Shown: positions 17,686 through 25,716 of the stretch, in pieces | How positions within the stretch are numbered: the stretch's first letter is position 1 | How the letters are laid out: every line of letters starts with the position of its first letter | DNA from: Anaerotignum faecicola | GTDB lineage: Bacteria; Bacillota; Clostridia; Lachnospirales; Anaerotignaceae | Length of the DNA stretch: 64,000 nucleotides | Assembly (NCBI RefSeq): GCF_003865035.1 | Contig: NZ_BHVZ01000010.1 | Location: forward strand, 80,204 to 144,203 | Direction of reading: 5' to 3' | The notes under the pieces: model-generated | Databases searched by the model: none | What the model was told of the DNA's origin: nothing | What the model saw: the letters and a program-made list of their open reading frames with translations, nothing else | Translations under genes and position numbers: made by a program

Positions 17686-18645
17686 ATGATGAAAAAACCA
17701 TTGATTGTGATTGGCGGCCCAACCGCCTGCGGCAAAACAGGCTTTTCGATTCGGCTTGCAAAGGAAATCGGCGGCGAGGTGATTTCTGCCGATTCCATGC
17801 AGATTTACCGCTATATGGACATTGGGACGGCGAAGGTGACACCCGAAGAAGCGGATGGTGTGCCGCATTATCTCATTGATGAGCTGAACCCCGATGAGGA
17901 ATATAATGTTATGCTCTTTCAGCAGAAGGCAAAGGCGTATATGGAGGAAATCTGGGCGAAGGGAAGGATTCCCATTCTGGTCGGCGGCACGGGGTTTTAT
18001 ATCAATGCCCTGCTGTATGATAATGATTTTACCGAAACGGAAAATGATACCTCCTATCGGGAGGAGTGCTACCGTATCGCCAAGGAGGAGGGGCCGCAGG
18101 TGCTGTATGAACGCTTACGGAAAATCGACCCTGCCTATGCGGAAACGATTCATGCGAACAACGTCAAGCGTGTGACGCGTGCCTTGGAATACCATTACCT
18201 GACGGGACAGAGATTTTCCGAGCATAATGCGGAGCAGAAGGAAAGGGAAACCCCCTACAATGCGGCGGTGATTCTCCTGACGATGGAGCGGGAAGCGCTA
18301 TATGCACGCATTGAGCAGAGGATTGATTTGATGATGCAGCAGGGGCTTCTGGCAGAGGTGAAGGGACTTCTGGACAGGGGCTATTCACCGAAGCTGGTTT
18401 CTATGCAGGGCATCGGCTATAAGGAATTTGTGCCGTATTTCAACGGAGACTGCACGCTGGACGAAGCAGTTACGCAGCTGAAAACCAATACGCGCCGCTT
18501 TGCAAAGCGACAGCTGACATGGTTCCGGCGGCAGATTGAAGGGCTTTGGATAGACATGAGCAAAACAGACGGGGCAGGCGCACTGGCGCAGACGATGACA
18601 TATTTAAAGGAACGGGGCGTTTTGCAGACAAATAACAATTCATAA
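17686..18645 (+). CDS. miaA: tRNA dimethylallyltransferase
   Basis: MiaA transfers a dimethylallyl group to A37 of tRNAs reading UNN codons, making the i6A substrate of MiaB. The P-loop GGPTACGKT is near residue 9, followed by SADSMQIYRYMDIGTAK and the YLIDELNPDEEYNV region, GGTGFYINALLYD near 100 and the tRNA-binding TRRFAKRQLTWFRR near 272. Two adjacent ATGs exist (17686 and 17689); the AGGTG before them fits either. miaA and miaB lie in one gene run with mutS and mutL between, a common arrangement. Confidence 0.97.
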   Translation: MMKKPLIVIGGPTACGKTGFSIRLAKEIGGEVISADSMQIYRYMDIGTAKVTPEEADGVPHYLIDELNPDEEYNVMLFQQKAKAYMEEIWAKGRIPILVGGTGFYINALLYDNDFTETENDTSYREECYRIAKEEGPQVLYERLRKIDPAYAETIHANNVKRVTRALEYHYLTGQRFSEHNAEQKERETPYNAAVILLTMEREALYARIEQRIDLMMQQGLLAEVKGLLDRGYSPKLVSMQGIGYKEFVPYFNGDCTLDEAVTQLKTNTRRFAKRQLTWFRRQIEGLWIDMSKTDGAGALAQTMTYLKERGVLQTNNNS

Positions 18646-18658
18646 GGAAGGGATTGCG

Positions 18659-19588
18659 ATGTGGTCAACCGTTTGGTTTTCGTTTACTTTTTTTGAATTA
18701 TATGCGTATTTTATGATTTACAGCTTTCTGGGATGGGCAATGGAATCAACGTATGTTTCTATCAATGCGAAAAAATGGGTGAATCGCGGCTTTATCAATG
18801 GTCCGTTCTGCCCCATTTACGGCACAGGCGCACTGCTGATTCTTCTGGCACTGGAGCCTGTTTCGGATTCGATTTTGCTGCTGTTTCTGGGCGGCTTTGT
18901 GATTGCAACCGTTGTGGAATATCTCATCGGGCTGATATTGGAAAAGCTTTTCCATGCCACATGGTGGGATTATTCCCAAAAGCCCTTTAATATCAAGGGG
19001 CGCGTCTGCCTGGAGCGTTCCGTGGAGTGGGGCGTTCTGACAGCCTTCGTGATGCGTGTGGTGCAGCCTGTGATTGCAGATTTTGTGGCGGCGATTCCCC
19101 GTGCATGGGGCGAATTTGCGGCAACACTGTTGCTTGCATATCTGGCTGTGGATACCACGATTACGGTGCTGCATATCCTGCGGTTCAACGAAAAGCTGGC
19201 ATCCCTCAGCGAAGCGCACGATGCGCTGCAGAAAAAGCTCGAGGGAACGAGGCTTTATGCTTCCCGACAGGAAATCATTACGCGTTTCGAGAGCATGCCT
19301 GCTGCGGAATTTCTGCGTGAATTTAAGGAACGCATGGCAGAGGAAAATGAAAGGCTGGAGCAGCTGCGCGAGGAGGAACGTCTGCGTCGGCAGCTGGTTC
19401 AGGAGGAAATCAAGGAAAAACTGGAAGCCCGTATCAATGCTTTGCAGAAGAGCAGCCTTATCGAGCGCCGTTTGATGCGTGCATACCCAGGTATGCATTC
19501 CAAGCGGTTTGATGAAGAATTGAAGGCGTGGAAACGGGAGCTTATGGAAAAGAGAAGTAAGAAAAGCAGAAAGGATGTTTCAAAATGA
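18659..19588 (+). CDS. PF06541-type membrane protein (putative ABC transporter type IV)
   Basis: A 309-residue protein whose first half is a membrane domain with about five helices (roughly residues 10-30, 52-70, 72-95, 120-140 and 145-170). Family landmarks are FLGWAMESTYVSI, RGFINGPFCPIYGTGA and WWDYSQKPFNIKGRVCLERS. These fit PF06541, a family annotated as a putative ABC transporter component but never well tested. From about residue 180 a long charged coiled coil follows, with basic clusters at the very end. Its stop overlaps the start of the carboxypeptidase gene as ATGA, so the two are probably made together at the envelope. The function is unknown. Confidence 0.85.
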   Translation: MWSTVWFSFTFFELYAYFMIYSFLGWAMESTYVSINAKKWVNRGFINGPFCPIYGTGALLILLALEPVSDSILLLFLGGFVIATVVEYLIGLILEKLFHATWWDYSQKPFNIKGRVCLERSVEWGVLTAFVMRVVQPVIADFVAAIPRAWGEFAATLLLAYLAVDTTITVLHILRFNEKLASLSEAHDALQKKLEGTRLYASRQEIITRFESMPAAEFLREFKERMAEENERLEQLREEERLRRQLVQEEIKEKLEARINALQKSSLIERRLMRAYPGMHSKRFDEELKAWKRELMEKRSKKSRKDVSK

Positions 19589-21138
19589 AAAAATCTTTCG
19601 CAAAACTGACTGCCTTATGTCTGGCGGCGGCGGTAGCGTTTGGTGCAGCCGGCTGCGGTAAGGAGAAGAAGGAGACACAGCAGGATAAAAATGCTGTGGC
19701 AGCGGATGATACAAAGGAAGACAAGAAAACCGAAAAAGCGGCGGATGCCTTGCAGACAGCAGTAATGCTTGCGGATCAGGCACCTGAGCTTCAGGCAGAG
19801 GCGGCAATTTTGATTGAGGCATCTTCGGGGACAATTCTGTATGAAAAAAATGCCACCCAGAAGATGTATCCTGCCAGCATGACAAAAATGCTGACCGCTC
19901 TGGTGGCGTTGGATTATTTCAAGCCGGAGGATTTAATTGTGGTTGGTTCTGAAATCAATGAGGTTTCTCTGGATTCCAGCAAGGCGGGGCATGAGCTGGG
20001 CGAAACGCTGACAGTAGAAAATGCTATCCGCGGTCTGATTATCCCCTCCGGCAATGACTCTGCAAATGTGGTTGCGGCAGCAGTTGCGAAAAAGGCGGAG
20101 AATGACGAAAACATGACCTTCGGTAAATGTGAGGTTGTTTTCACAGACCTGATGAATAAAAAGGCGGAGGAACTAGGCGCAACCAACAGCCATTTTGCAA
20201 ACGCGCATGGCTACCATTCCGATGACCACTACACCTGCGCGCACGACCTTGCGCTGATTGGCAGAGCGTTTATGGAAAATAAAACGCTGGCAGAAATTGC
20301 GAAGGAAAAAAGCTATTCCGGCAACGGCGCAGAGGGCTTAGTCAAAGCGGAGGATACTTCCGTAAAAACACAGGATTACAACTGGCGCAGCCATAACCTG
20401 CTGATTACGGATGGGGAATATAATTATCCCTATGCCATCGGCATTAAGACAGGCTTCACCGATGAAGCAGGGGACTGCGTGACAGCAGCGGCGGAAAAGG
20501 ACGGCGAGGAGCTGATAGCGGTTATCTTCAAATCCGAAGACCCGAACCGTTGGTTGGATGCAAAAAATCTCTTTGAATACGGCTATAACCAGTATGAAAA
20601 GATTACAGTTGCAAAGGCAGAGGAAGCTATTGCAGATGCACCTCTGACAAAGCATAAAAAATCCGAAGGGAATACGGTTCCTGTTGTATTCCGGAAGGAG
20701 GTTACGGCAATTCTTCCGAAGGATACCGCAAAGGATATGAAGCTGACCGTTTCCTATAACGATACCTATGCGGTAACGGATAAGGAGGGCAATGTTTCCC
20801 TGAAGGCTCCCATCGAAAAGGGTGCGGAAATCGGTACGGCAACGTATGAGGTGAAGGGCAAAACCGTTCTGGAGGCTCCCGTTTACGCAGGCAGAGATGT
20901 TTCTAAGGGTACCATTTTCAGTGCAATCGGTGATTTCTTCAAGAATCTGTTTACAGTGAAGGGTCTGCTGAAGCTGGTTATCGTCATCATCGTGATTGCG
21001 ATTATCATTCTGATTATCAAATTCATCAACGGCAGAAGAAACAGACGCGGCTACAGCTTTGGTTCTCCGCGCCGCAGCAGTGGGCTGAGCTTTGGCGGCG
21101 GACGCAGAAGACGCAGAGGCGGCAGAAGAAGATTCTGA
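19585..21138 (+). CDS. D-alanyl-D-alanine carboxypeptidase lipoprotein, DacF-like
   Basis: A 517-residue penicillin-binding enzyme of the S11 family that trims the terminal D-Ala from peptidoglycan. The signal peptide ends in a lipobox (AAGC, Cys about 25). Active-site motifs are in order: SMTK near residue 95, SGN near 155 and KTG near 293. A PBP5-like C-terminal beta domain follows. Unlike the usual amphipathic anchor, the C-terminus has a strong membrane helix (about 452-473) and then a tail of more than 30 residues very rich in Arg and Gly. Having both a lipid anchor and a C-terminal helix is odd. The enzyme call is firm; the role of the tail is open. Confidence 0.92.
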   Translation: MKKSFAKLTALCLAAAVAFGAAGCGKEKKETQQDKNAVAADDTKEDKKTEKAADALQTAVMLADQAPELQAEAAILIEASSGTILYEKNATQKMYPASMTKMLTALVALDYFKPEDLIVVGSEINEVSLDSSKAGHELGETLTVENAIRGLIIPSGNDSANVVAAAVAKKAENDENMTFGKCEVVFTDLMNKKAEELGATNSHFANAHGYHSDDHYTCAHDLALIGRAFMENKTLAEIAKEKSYSGNGAEGLVKAEDTSVKTQDYNWRSHNLLITDGEYNYPYAIGIKTGFTDEAGDCVTAAAEKDGEELIAVIFKSEDPNRWLDAKNLFEYGYNQYEKITVAKAEEAIADAPLTKHKKSEGNTVPVVFRKEVTAILPKDTAKDMKLTVSYNDTYAVTDKEGNVSLKAPIEKGAEIGTATYEVKGKTVLEAPVYAGRDVSKGTIFSAIGDFFKNLFTVKGLLKLVIVIIVIAIIILIIKFINGRRNRRGYSFGSPRRSSGLSFGGGRRRRRGGRRRF

Positions 21139-21174
21139 TAAAGGCTTTCTGTGAAATTTCATAAAGACAAAAAG

Positions 21175-21217
21175 AAAAGGATAAGTCCTCTGAGAAATGA
21201 GGATTTATCCTTTTTTT
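21175..21217. terminator. Bidirectional terminator between convergent genes
   Basis: AAAAGGATAAGTCCTC (21175-21190) pairs with GAGGATTTATCCTTTT (21199-21214), with a T-run on the plus side and a T-rich tract on the minus side. It serves the carboxypeptidase gene and the convergent rRNA methyltransferase gene. Confidence 0.9.
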
Positions 21218-21230
21218 GATGCGTTTATGT

Positions 21231-22382
21231 TCAGTTTTCTTCAGTCTTCTGCTTTTTCGGCGGACGAGGACCTTCATACTGATAATAATCCGTTTTGATG
21301 CGCCCGTTGAACAGCTTTCTCTTTCTGTCTGCCTTTCTGCCAAAGAGGGATTCAAAATATTCCATGGAGGTGATAATATAGGTTGACCAGGTGGGGTCGG
21401 TCTGCATGGTTGCGCCAAGCGCACGATACATATTTTCAACCTCCTTCAATTCCCCGATACGCTCCCCATAGGGAGGATTGGAAATCAGCACGCCGTATTT
21501 CCCGGGCAATACAATCTCCTGCGAGGGCTTTACCTCGAAGGTGATGCAGTCATCCACGCCTGCAAGCTCTGCATTTGCCTTTGCCAGCTCGATTGCCGCA
21601 GGGTCAATGTCACTGCCGTAAATTTCGGGCATAACATCATAATCAATCGCTTGATATGCCTCTTTTCTTGCCTGCTTCCAACGCTCCTTGCCGATGCGTT
21701 CCCATTCCTCGGATGCGAATTTGCGATTCAGACCGGGGGCAATGTTGCGTGCAAGCATGGCGGCTTCAATGGGAATTGTTCCTGAGCCGCAGAAGGGGTC
21801 TAACAGGATACGATCCTTTCGCCAGTAGCTGAGCTGTACCATGGCGGATGCAAGGGACTCCTTCAGGGGGGCATCCAACGCACTCGCACGATAGCCGCGC
21901 ATGTGTAAGCCACTGCCGCTGGTGTCAATCGCAAGGGTGACAACATCCTTTAGAATCCCGACCTGAATGGTATAGGATGCGCCTGTTTCATCAAACCAGT
22001 CTGTTTTATATTTTTCCTTCAGCTTTTCGACAACAGCCTTCTTGACGATTGCCTGACAGTCCGAAACGCTGAACAGGGTGGATTTTACGGATTTCCCCAC
22101 AACGGTGAATTTCCCGTCCTCCGGAATCCAATCTCCCCATGGCAGTGCCTTCGTCCGGTCGAATAGCTCCGTAAAGGTAACGGCGGTAAAGGTGCCCATT
22201 TTCACCCAGACACGCCCGGCGCATCGCAGCCAGAGGTTTGCCTTTACGATATCGGATTCGTCCCCTGTAAATTCAACCTTGCCGTCTGAGGTTTTGATAT
22301 TCTGAAAACCGAGAGCCTGACACTCTCTCTTGACTACGGCTTCTAAGCCGAAGGTGGTTGTTGCAATCAGATTGATGCTCAT
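21231..22382 (-). CDS. THUMP-domain 23S rRNA guanine-N2 methyltransferase (RlmL/YpsC-like)
   Basis: A 383-residue SAM-dependent RNA methyltransferase. A ferredoxin-like and THUMP region occupies about residues 1-155 (ATTTFGLEAVVKRE at the start). The Rossmann domain has LLDPFCGSGTIPIEAA near residue 193, GSDIDPAAIELAKANA and the catalytic SNPPYGER near 300. By analogy with the RlmL N-terminal half and Bacillus YpsC it should methylate a guanine of 23S rRNA at N2. It ends with a charged tail (RPPKKQK). It is monocistronic and convergent with the carboxypeptidase gene. Confidence 0.92.
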   Translation of the reverse strand: MSINLIATTTFGLEAVVKRECQALGFQNIKTSDGKVEFTGDESDIVKANLWLRCAGRVWVKMGTFTAVTFTELFDRTKALPWGDWIPEDGKFTVVGKSVKSTLFSVSDCQAIVKKAVVEKLKEKYKTDWFDETGASYTIQVGILKDVVTLAIDTSGSGLHMRGYRASALDAPLKESLASAMVQLSYWRKDRILLDPFCGSGTIPIEAAMLARNIAPGLNRKFASEEWERIGKERWKQARKEAYQAIDYDVMPEIYGSDIDPAAIELAKANAELAGVDDCITFEVKPSQEIVLPGKYGVLISNPPYGERIGELKEVENMYRALGATMQTDPTWSTYIITSMEYFESLFGRKADRKRKLFNGRIKTDYYQYEGPRPPKKQKTEEN

Positions 22383-22524
22383 TTGTTCTCTCCCATCTTT
22401 TTTCTGTAACGATATGATTTCCTAAGGAACAGTCTATCATTTTTCCTGCCAAAAGAAAAGGCTAATCGGCAGATTTTTCCTGACAGGTTTTTCCCGCATT
22501 TTTTGCAAATTTTGCTGCCACCTC

Positions 22525-22553
22525 TTGAAGAAAGCACGAAAAAAGGGTATCAT
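22525..22553 (+). promoter_or_regulatory. tgt promoter
   Basis: TTGAAG (22525-22530), a 17-base spacer and TATCAT (22548-22553) lie 38 bases before the tgt ATG. Confidence 0.65.
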
Positions 22554-22591
22554 AGAAAGAATAGAAAAATTTTGATAAAGTGAGGAAAATT

Positions 22592-23725
22592 ATGTACAAA
22601 GTATTGAAAAAATGCGGCAGAGCAAAGCGTGCCGAATTCCATACCCCTCATGGAGTAATCCAGACACCCGTCTTTATGAATGTCGGCACAGCGGGTGCGA
22701 TTAAGGGGGCTGTTTCCACAGAGGATCTGGAGCAGCTGAAATGTCAGGTGGAGCTTTCTAATACCTACCATCTGCATCTGCGCCCCGGGGATAAGCTGAT
22801 CAAGGAAATGGGCGGTCTGCATAAATTCATGGTCTGGGATAAACCGATTTTGACCGATTCCGGCGGCTTTCAGGTATTCTCTCTTGGGCTTCTGCGCAAA
22901 ATCAAGGAGGAGGGCGTTTATTTCAGCTCTCATATTGATGGCAGAAAGATTTTTATGGGGCCGGAGGAAAGTATGCAGATTCAGTCCAATCTTGGCTCCA
23001 CGATCGCGATGGCGTTTGATGAATGCATCGGGCTGCCTGCGGAACGCCCTTATGTAGAGGCATCCGTTGCCAGAACAACCCGTTGGCTGGAACGCTGCAA
23101 AAAAGAGATGCACCGCTTGAATCAGCTAGAGGATACCGTTAACCCCAAGCAGATGCTGTTCGGCATCAATCAGGGGGCAACCTTCGAGGATATCCGTATC
23201 GAGCATGCAAAACGGATTTCCGAGATGGAGTTGGATGGCTATGCCATCGGCGGTCTTGCGGTAGGGGAATCCCATGCGGAAATGTATCGTATTCTGGATG
23301 AGGTTGTACCGTATCTGCCGGAGGAGAAGCCGACTTACCTGATGGGCGTTGGGACACCCGAAAATATTCTGGAGGCGGTAGAACGCGGCGTTGATTTCTT
23401 TGACTGCGTCCTGCCTGCAAGAAACGGCCGCCATGCTCATGTGTATACGAATAAGGGTAAGCTGAACCTGTTAAATGCGAAATATGAAAAGGATGATTCG
23501 CCCATTGATGATACCTGCGGCTGTCCTGCGTGCAGAAGATACAGCAGAGCCTATATCCGCCATCTGTTCAAAGCAAAGGAAATGCTTGCTATGCGCCTTT
23601 GTGTGATGCATAATCTGTATTTCTTCAACAGCATGATGGAGGAAATCAGACAGGCGATTGAGGAAGACCGCTTCCACGCATATAAGGCTGCAAAGCTGGA
23701 TGGATTTCGCGAAAACGGGAAATAA
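22592..23725 (+). CDS. tgt: tRNA-guanine transglycosylase
   Basis: Tgt exchanges guanine 34 of GUN-anticodon tRNAs for a queuosine precursor. Visible are FHTPHGVIQTPVFMNVGT, YHLHLRPGDKLI, the DSGGFQVFSL segment with the proton-acceptor Asp near residue 88, the GIGG-like YAIGGLAVGES loop near 228, the nucleophile region DCVLPARNGRHA near 274 and the zinc site CGCPAC with a later Cys and His. I start at the ATG at 22592, after TGAGGAA, because the GTG at 22580 overlaps that site. The gene next to yajC is a usual pairing in bacteria. Confidence 0.97.
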   Translation: MYKVLKKCGRAKRAEFHTPHGVIQTPVFMNVGTAGAIKGAVSTEDLEQLKCQVELSNTYHLHLRPGDKLIKEMGGLHKFMVWDKPILTDSGGFQVFSLGLLRKIKEEGVYFSSHIDGRKIFMGPEESMQIQSNLGSTIAMAFDECIGLPAERPYVEASVARTTRWLERCKKEMHRLNQLEDTVNPKQMLFGINQGATFEDIRIEHAKRISEMELDGYAIGGLAVGESHAEMYRILDEVVPYLPEEKPTYLMGVGTPENILEAVERGVDFFDCVLPARNGRHAHVYTNKGKLNLLNAKYEKDDSPIDDTCGCPACRRYSRAYIRHLFKAKEMLAMRLCVMHNLYFFNSMMEEIRQAIEEDRFHAYKAAKLDGFRENGK

Positions 23726-23748
23726 GCGCTTTCTTACACATAGGCTAC

Positions 23749-23777
23749 TTGACGGAAAATGAAAAATTCTATATAAT
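23749..23777 (+). promoter_or_regulatory. yajC promoter
   Basis: TTGACG (23749-23754), a 17-base spacer and a perfect TATAAT (23772-23777) lie 50 bases before yajC, so yajC can be made independently of tgt. Confidence 0.8.
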
Positions 23778-23826
23778 TATCTACTAGATGTAACATTAAA
23801 TTTAGAAAAAGTTAGGAGAGAAAAAA

Positions 23827-24267
23827 ATGGGATCATTTTTACTTGACACAGTCGTAAAACCTGCCGGCGAGGCAGCAAAAGCAACCTCCGGCACAACACA
23901 GAGCACAGGCCTTTTCGGCACATGGATGACAGACCACCCCGTTATGCTGATTGTGGTTTACTGCGTTGTTCTGTTGGTTATCATGTATTTCCTGTCCATC
24001 AGACCCACACAGAAGAAGGAGAAAAAGCTGGCTGAGCTGAGAAATGCAATCGAGGTTGGTGACAGTATCATCACAAACAGCGGATTCTACGGCAAGGTTG
24101 TTGATACAACATACGATACACTGATTGTGGAATTCGGTCTAAACAGAGGAATTCGTATCCCTGTTGCGAAAACAGAGGTTTTCGGTAAAGCAGAACCCAA
24201 TATGTCCAACGAAGCACCTCCGGTAGAAGAAGAACCGAAGAAAAAGGGTCTGTTCCGCAGAGGATAA
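23827..24267 (+). CDS. yajC: Preprotein translocase subunit YajC
   Basis: YajC is the small accessory subunit that joins SecDF to the SecYEG channel. The 146-residue protein has an N-terminal Gly/Thr-rich stretch, one membrane helix at about residues 38-58 (HPVMLIVVYCVVLL), then the family signature FLSIRPTQKKEKKLAEL and the beta-rich EVGDSIITNSGFYGKVV domain. The Glu/Pro-rich tail ends KKKGLFRRG. It is somewhat longer than the E. coli protein because of the extensions at both ends. secD and secF are not in the window. Confidence 0.96.
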   Translation: MGSFLLDTVVKPAGEAAKATSGTTQSTGLFGTWMTDHPVMLIVVYCVVLLVIMYFLSIRPTQKKEKKLAELRNAIEVGDSIITNSGFYGKVVDTTYDTLIVEFGLNRGIRIPVAKTEVFGKAEPNMSNEAPPVEEEPKKKGLFRRG

Positions 24268-24280
24268 TTATGAAATAAAG

Positions 24281-24319
24281 AAAAAGCATTGGTTTCGATA
24301 AAGGCCGATGCTTTTTATT
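24281..24319 (+). terminator. yajC terminator
   Basis: AAAAAGCATTGG (24281-24292) pairs with CCGATGCTTTTT (24305-24316), and the T-tract continues to 24319. It begins 13 bases after the yajC stop. Confidence 0.88.
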
Positions 24320-24436
24320 TGCAAAATTTGCAAAGAATAATTTATCCGGCTTGGCTGAGGAGGAAAAGCAGCTTTACAGGAACGTATTTCATAGCTTTAC
24401 GGCAATGCGGATTATTTTTGGAAAAGGAAAAGGTAA

Positions 24437-24880
24437 ATGAAAAATAGATTTTTTGTAAAGGAAAAAAGCCTTTTGCTGATTGCAGGCATTGTGTGGCTGA
24501 TGGCAGGCTTTAATGTTGCCCGATTGGGTGTGCTGTCCTATTTGCAGATTGAAAGGCAGTGGTATTTATATTTGCTGTCCATGCTTGTGTTTTTTCTTTT
24601 TGGAAGAATGTTTTTTAAGATGAGCAAAAAGCATACAAAGCGCATTATAGCCTATGAGGAATATCGTCCGTTTTGGCATTTTTTTGATAAAAAGGCTTAT
24701 ATTATGATGGCTTGCATGATGGGTGGCGGCATTGGTCTGCGTGCCGCAGGGGTTTTTCCGGATACATTTGTTGCGTTTTTCTATTCCGGCTTGGGCTGCG
24801 CCTTGGCATTGGCAGGCGTAGTGTTTGCAAGAAATTATTTATGCTATCACAATTTGATGGAAAGGGAACAGGAAGCATGA
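24437..24880 (+). CDS. Uncharacterised four-helix membrane protein
   Basis: A 147-residue protein with four predicted membrane helices at about residues 10-32, 42-60, 85-105 and 108-130, joined by short loops. The loop between helices 2 and 3 is basic (KKHTKR), which should lie inside. There is no catalytic motif that I recognise, though a GGGIGLRAAG stretch in helix 3 could pack tightly. It starts at 24437 after AAAAGG, stands alone between two terminators and is probably monocistronic. The function is unknown. Confidence 0.75.
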   Translation: MKNRFFVKEKSLLLIAGIVWLMAGFNVARLGVLSYLQIERQWYLYLLSMLVFFLFGRMFFKMSKKHTKRIIAYEEYRPFWHFFDKKAYIMMACMMGGGIGLRAAGVFPDTFVAFFYSGLGCALALAGVVFARNYLCYHNLMEREQEA

Positions 24881-24900
24881 GAGAAATTATTTGACAGCTT

Positions 24901-24933
24901 ACGGACTCTATGGCAGCATAGAGTTCGTTTTTT
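24901..24933 (+). terminator. Terminator of the four-helix protein gene
   Basis: CGGACTCTATG pairs with CATAGAGTTCG around a GCAG loop, followed by six Ts. Confidence 0.88.
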
Positions 24934-24944
24934 GGTAATAACCA

Positions 24945-24983
24945 AATAAGGACGTTCATCAAAAAAGAAAGAACGTCCTTATT
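24945..24983 (-). terminator. Second terminator hairpin, convergent side
   Basis: AATAAGGACGTTC (24945-24957) pairs perfectly with GAACGTCCTTATT (24971-24983), and the loop is A-rich. It lies just beyond the response-regulator relic on the minus strand and probably once terminated that gene. Confidence 0.75.
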
Positions 24984-24992
24984 TATTGTTTT

Positions 24993-25379
24993 TTAGTTGC
25001 TTAGATATTTCATCATAACCTGAAGCAAAACATTCATGTCAATAGGCTTAGCAACATGGTCATTCATGTCTGCCTCCAGTGCGGCCTGCTGATCCTCGGA
25101 AAAAGCATTCGCTGTCATTGCAAGAATGGGTATTTCTGTTTTTTTTCGATTTTCCAGCTGCCTGATTTTTTTCGTTGTCTCATAGCCGTTTAGAATCGGC
25201 ATTTGAATATCCATCAGCATCAAGTCATAATAGCCATCCTCTGCATGACTGAGCATATCCACACACATCTGACCATCCGCGGCGTGTTCAAAAATCGTAT
25301 ACAAAGAATAGAACAGCGCCTCTATATCCTCAGCCTCTAATCGCAGGGTGGCTGTTCCGCTTTCGATGCGGGCAATCAA
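24993..25379 (-). pseudogene. Relic of a response-regulator receiver domain
   Basis: The frame codes for the C-terminal two thirds of a CheY-like receiver: the phosphate-accepting Asp in YDLMLMDIQMP, the NGYETTKKIR helix, the Thr in ILAMTANAF and the Lys in HVAKPID. Beta strand 1 and its acidic pair are missing. Instead about 30 residues starting IARIESGTATLRLEA, which look like part of an XRE-type helix-turn-helix, run into the domain. The only start is a TTG without a ribosome binding site. The receiver best resembles those at the C-terminus of hybrid histidine kinases. I read it as a decayed or recombined gene end. Confidence 0.7.
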
Positions 25380-25540
25380 TTACCCACCAGACAGTCGGAA
25401 TCCATCCGGCAGTCGGGGCAATATCCACCTACCAGGTATCGTTCGGAATCCCACATTCAACGGTAAGGCAATTTTGGGGATATCTTTTTGGCTCTTTTTA
25501 CGGCGGTGCTGCATTTATCCATTTCGGGGTACTCCTTTTA
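25380..25540 (-). other. Degenerate coding debris upstream of the receiver relic
   Basis: Minus strand: an ATG at 25522 with AAAGGAG ten bases upstream opens a 21-codon frame (MDKCSTAVKRAKK). A second frame then continues to 25382 with a stop only just before the relic. The pieces read like one short basic protein broken by a frameshift. I do not recognise it. The rest of the gap to 25641 shows no gene. Confidence 0.35.
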
Positions 25541-25641
25541 GAATAGTATTTTTACGAGATAAATCATATTTATTTATGATGGAAGCTTATTCACCTAAAG
25601 ATAACATAACATGGATTTTATGTACACGTCAACAGATTGAT

Positions 25642-25677
25642 AAAAAAAGGGGGTGCGGGCAAATAGCCCGCACCCCC
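25642..25677 (-). terminator. Strong terminator of the SLH protein gene
   Basis: GGGGGTGCGGGC and GCCCGCACCCCC form a perfect 12-pair stem with a five-base loop, followed on the minus strand by seven Ts. It lies about 40 bases after the SLH gene. Confidence 0.92.
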
Positions 25678-25716
25678 AAGAGTGAGTCTGTTTTCTTTTC
25701 GATGCTTTCCGATTTA

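Noticed and set aside
15250..17868. 872-codon minus-strand frame antisense to mutS and mutL
   Set aside because: It is a shadow of two well conserved genes and has no plausible start.
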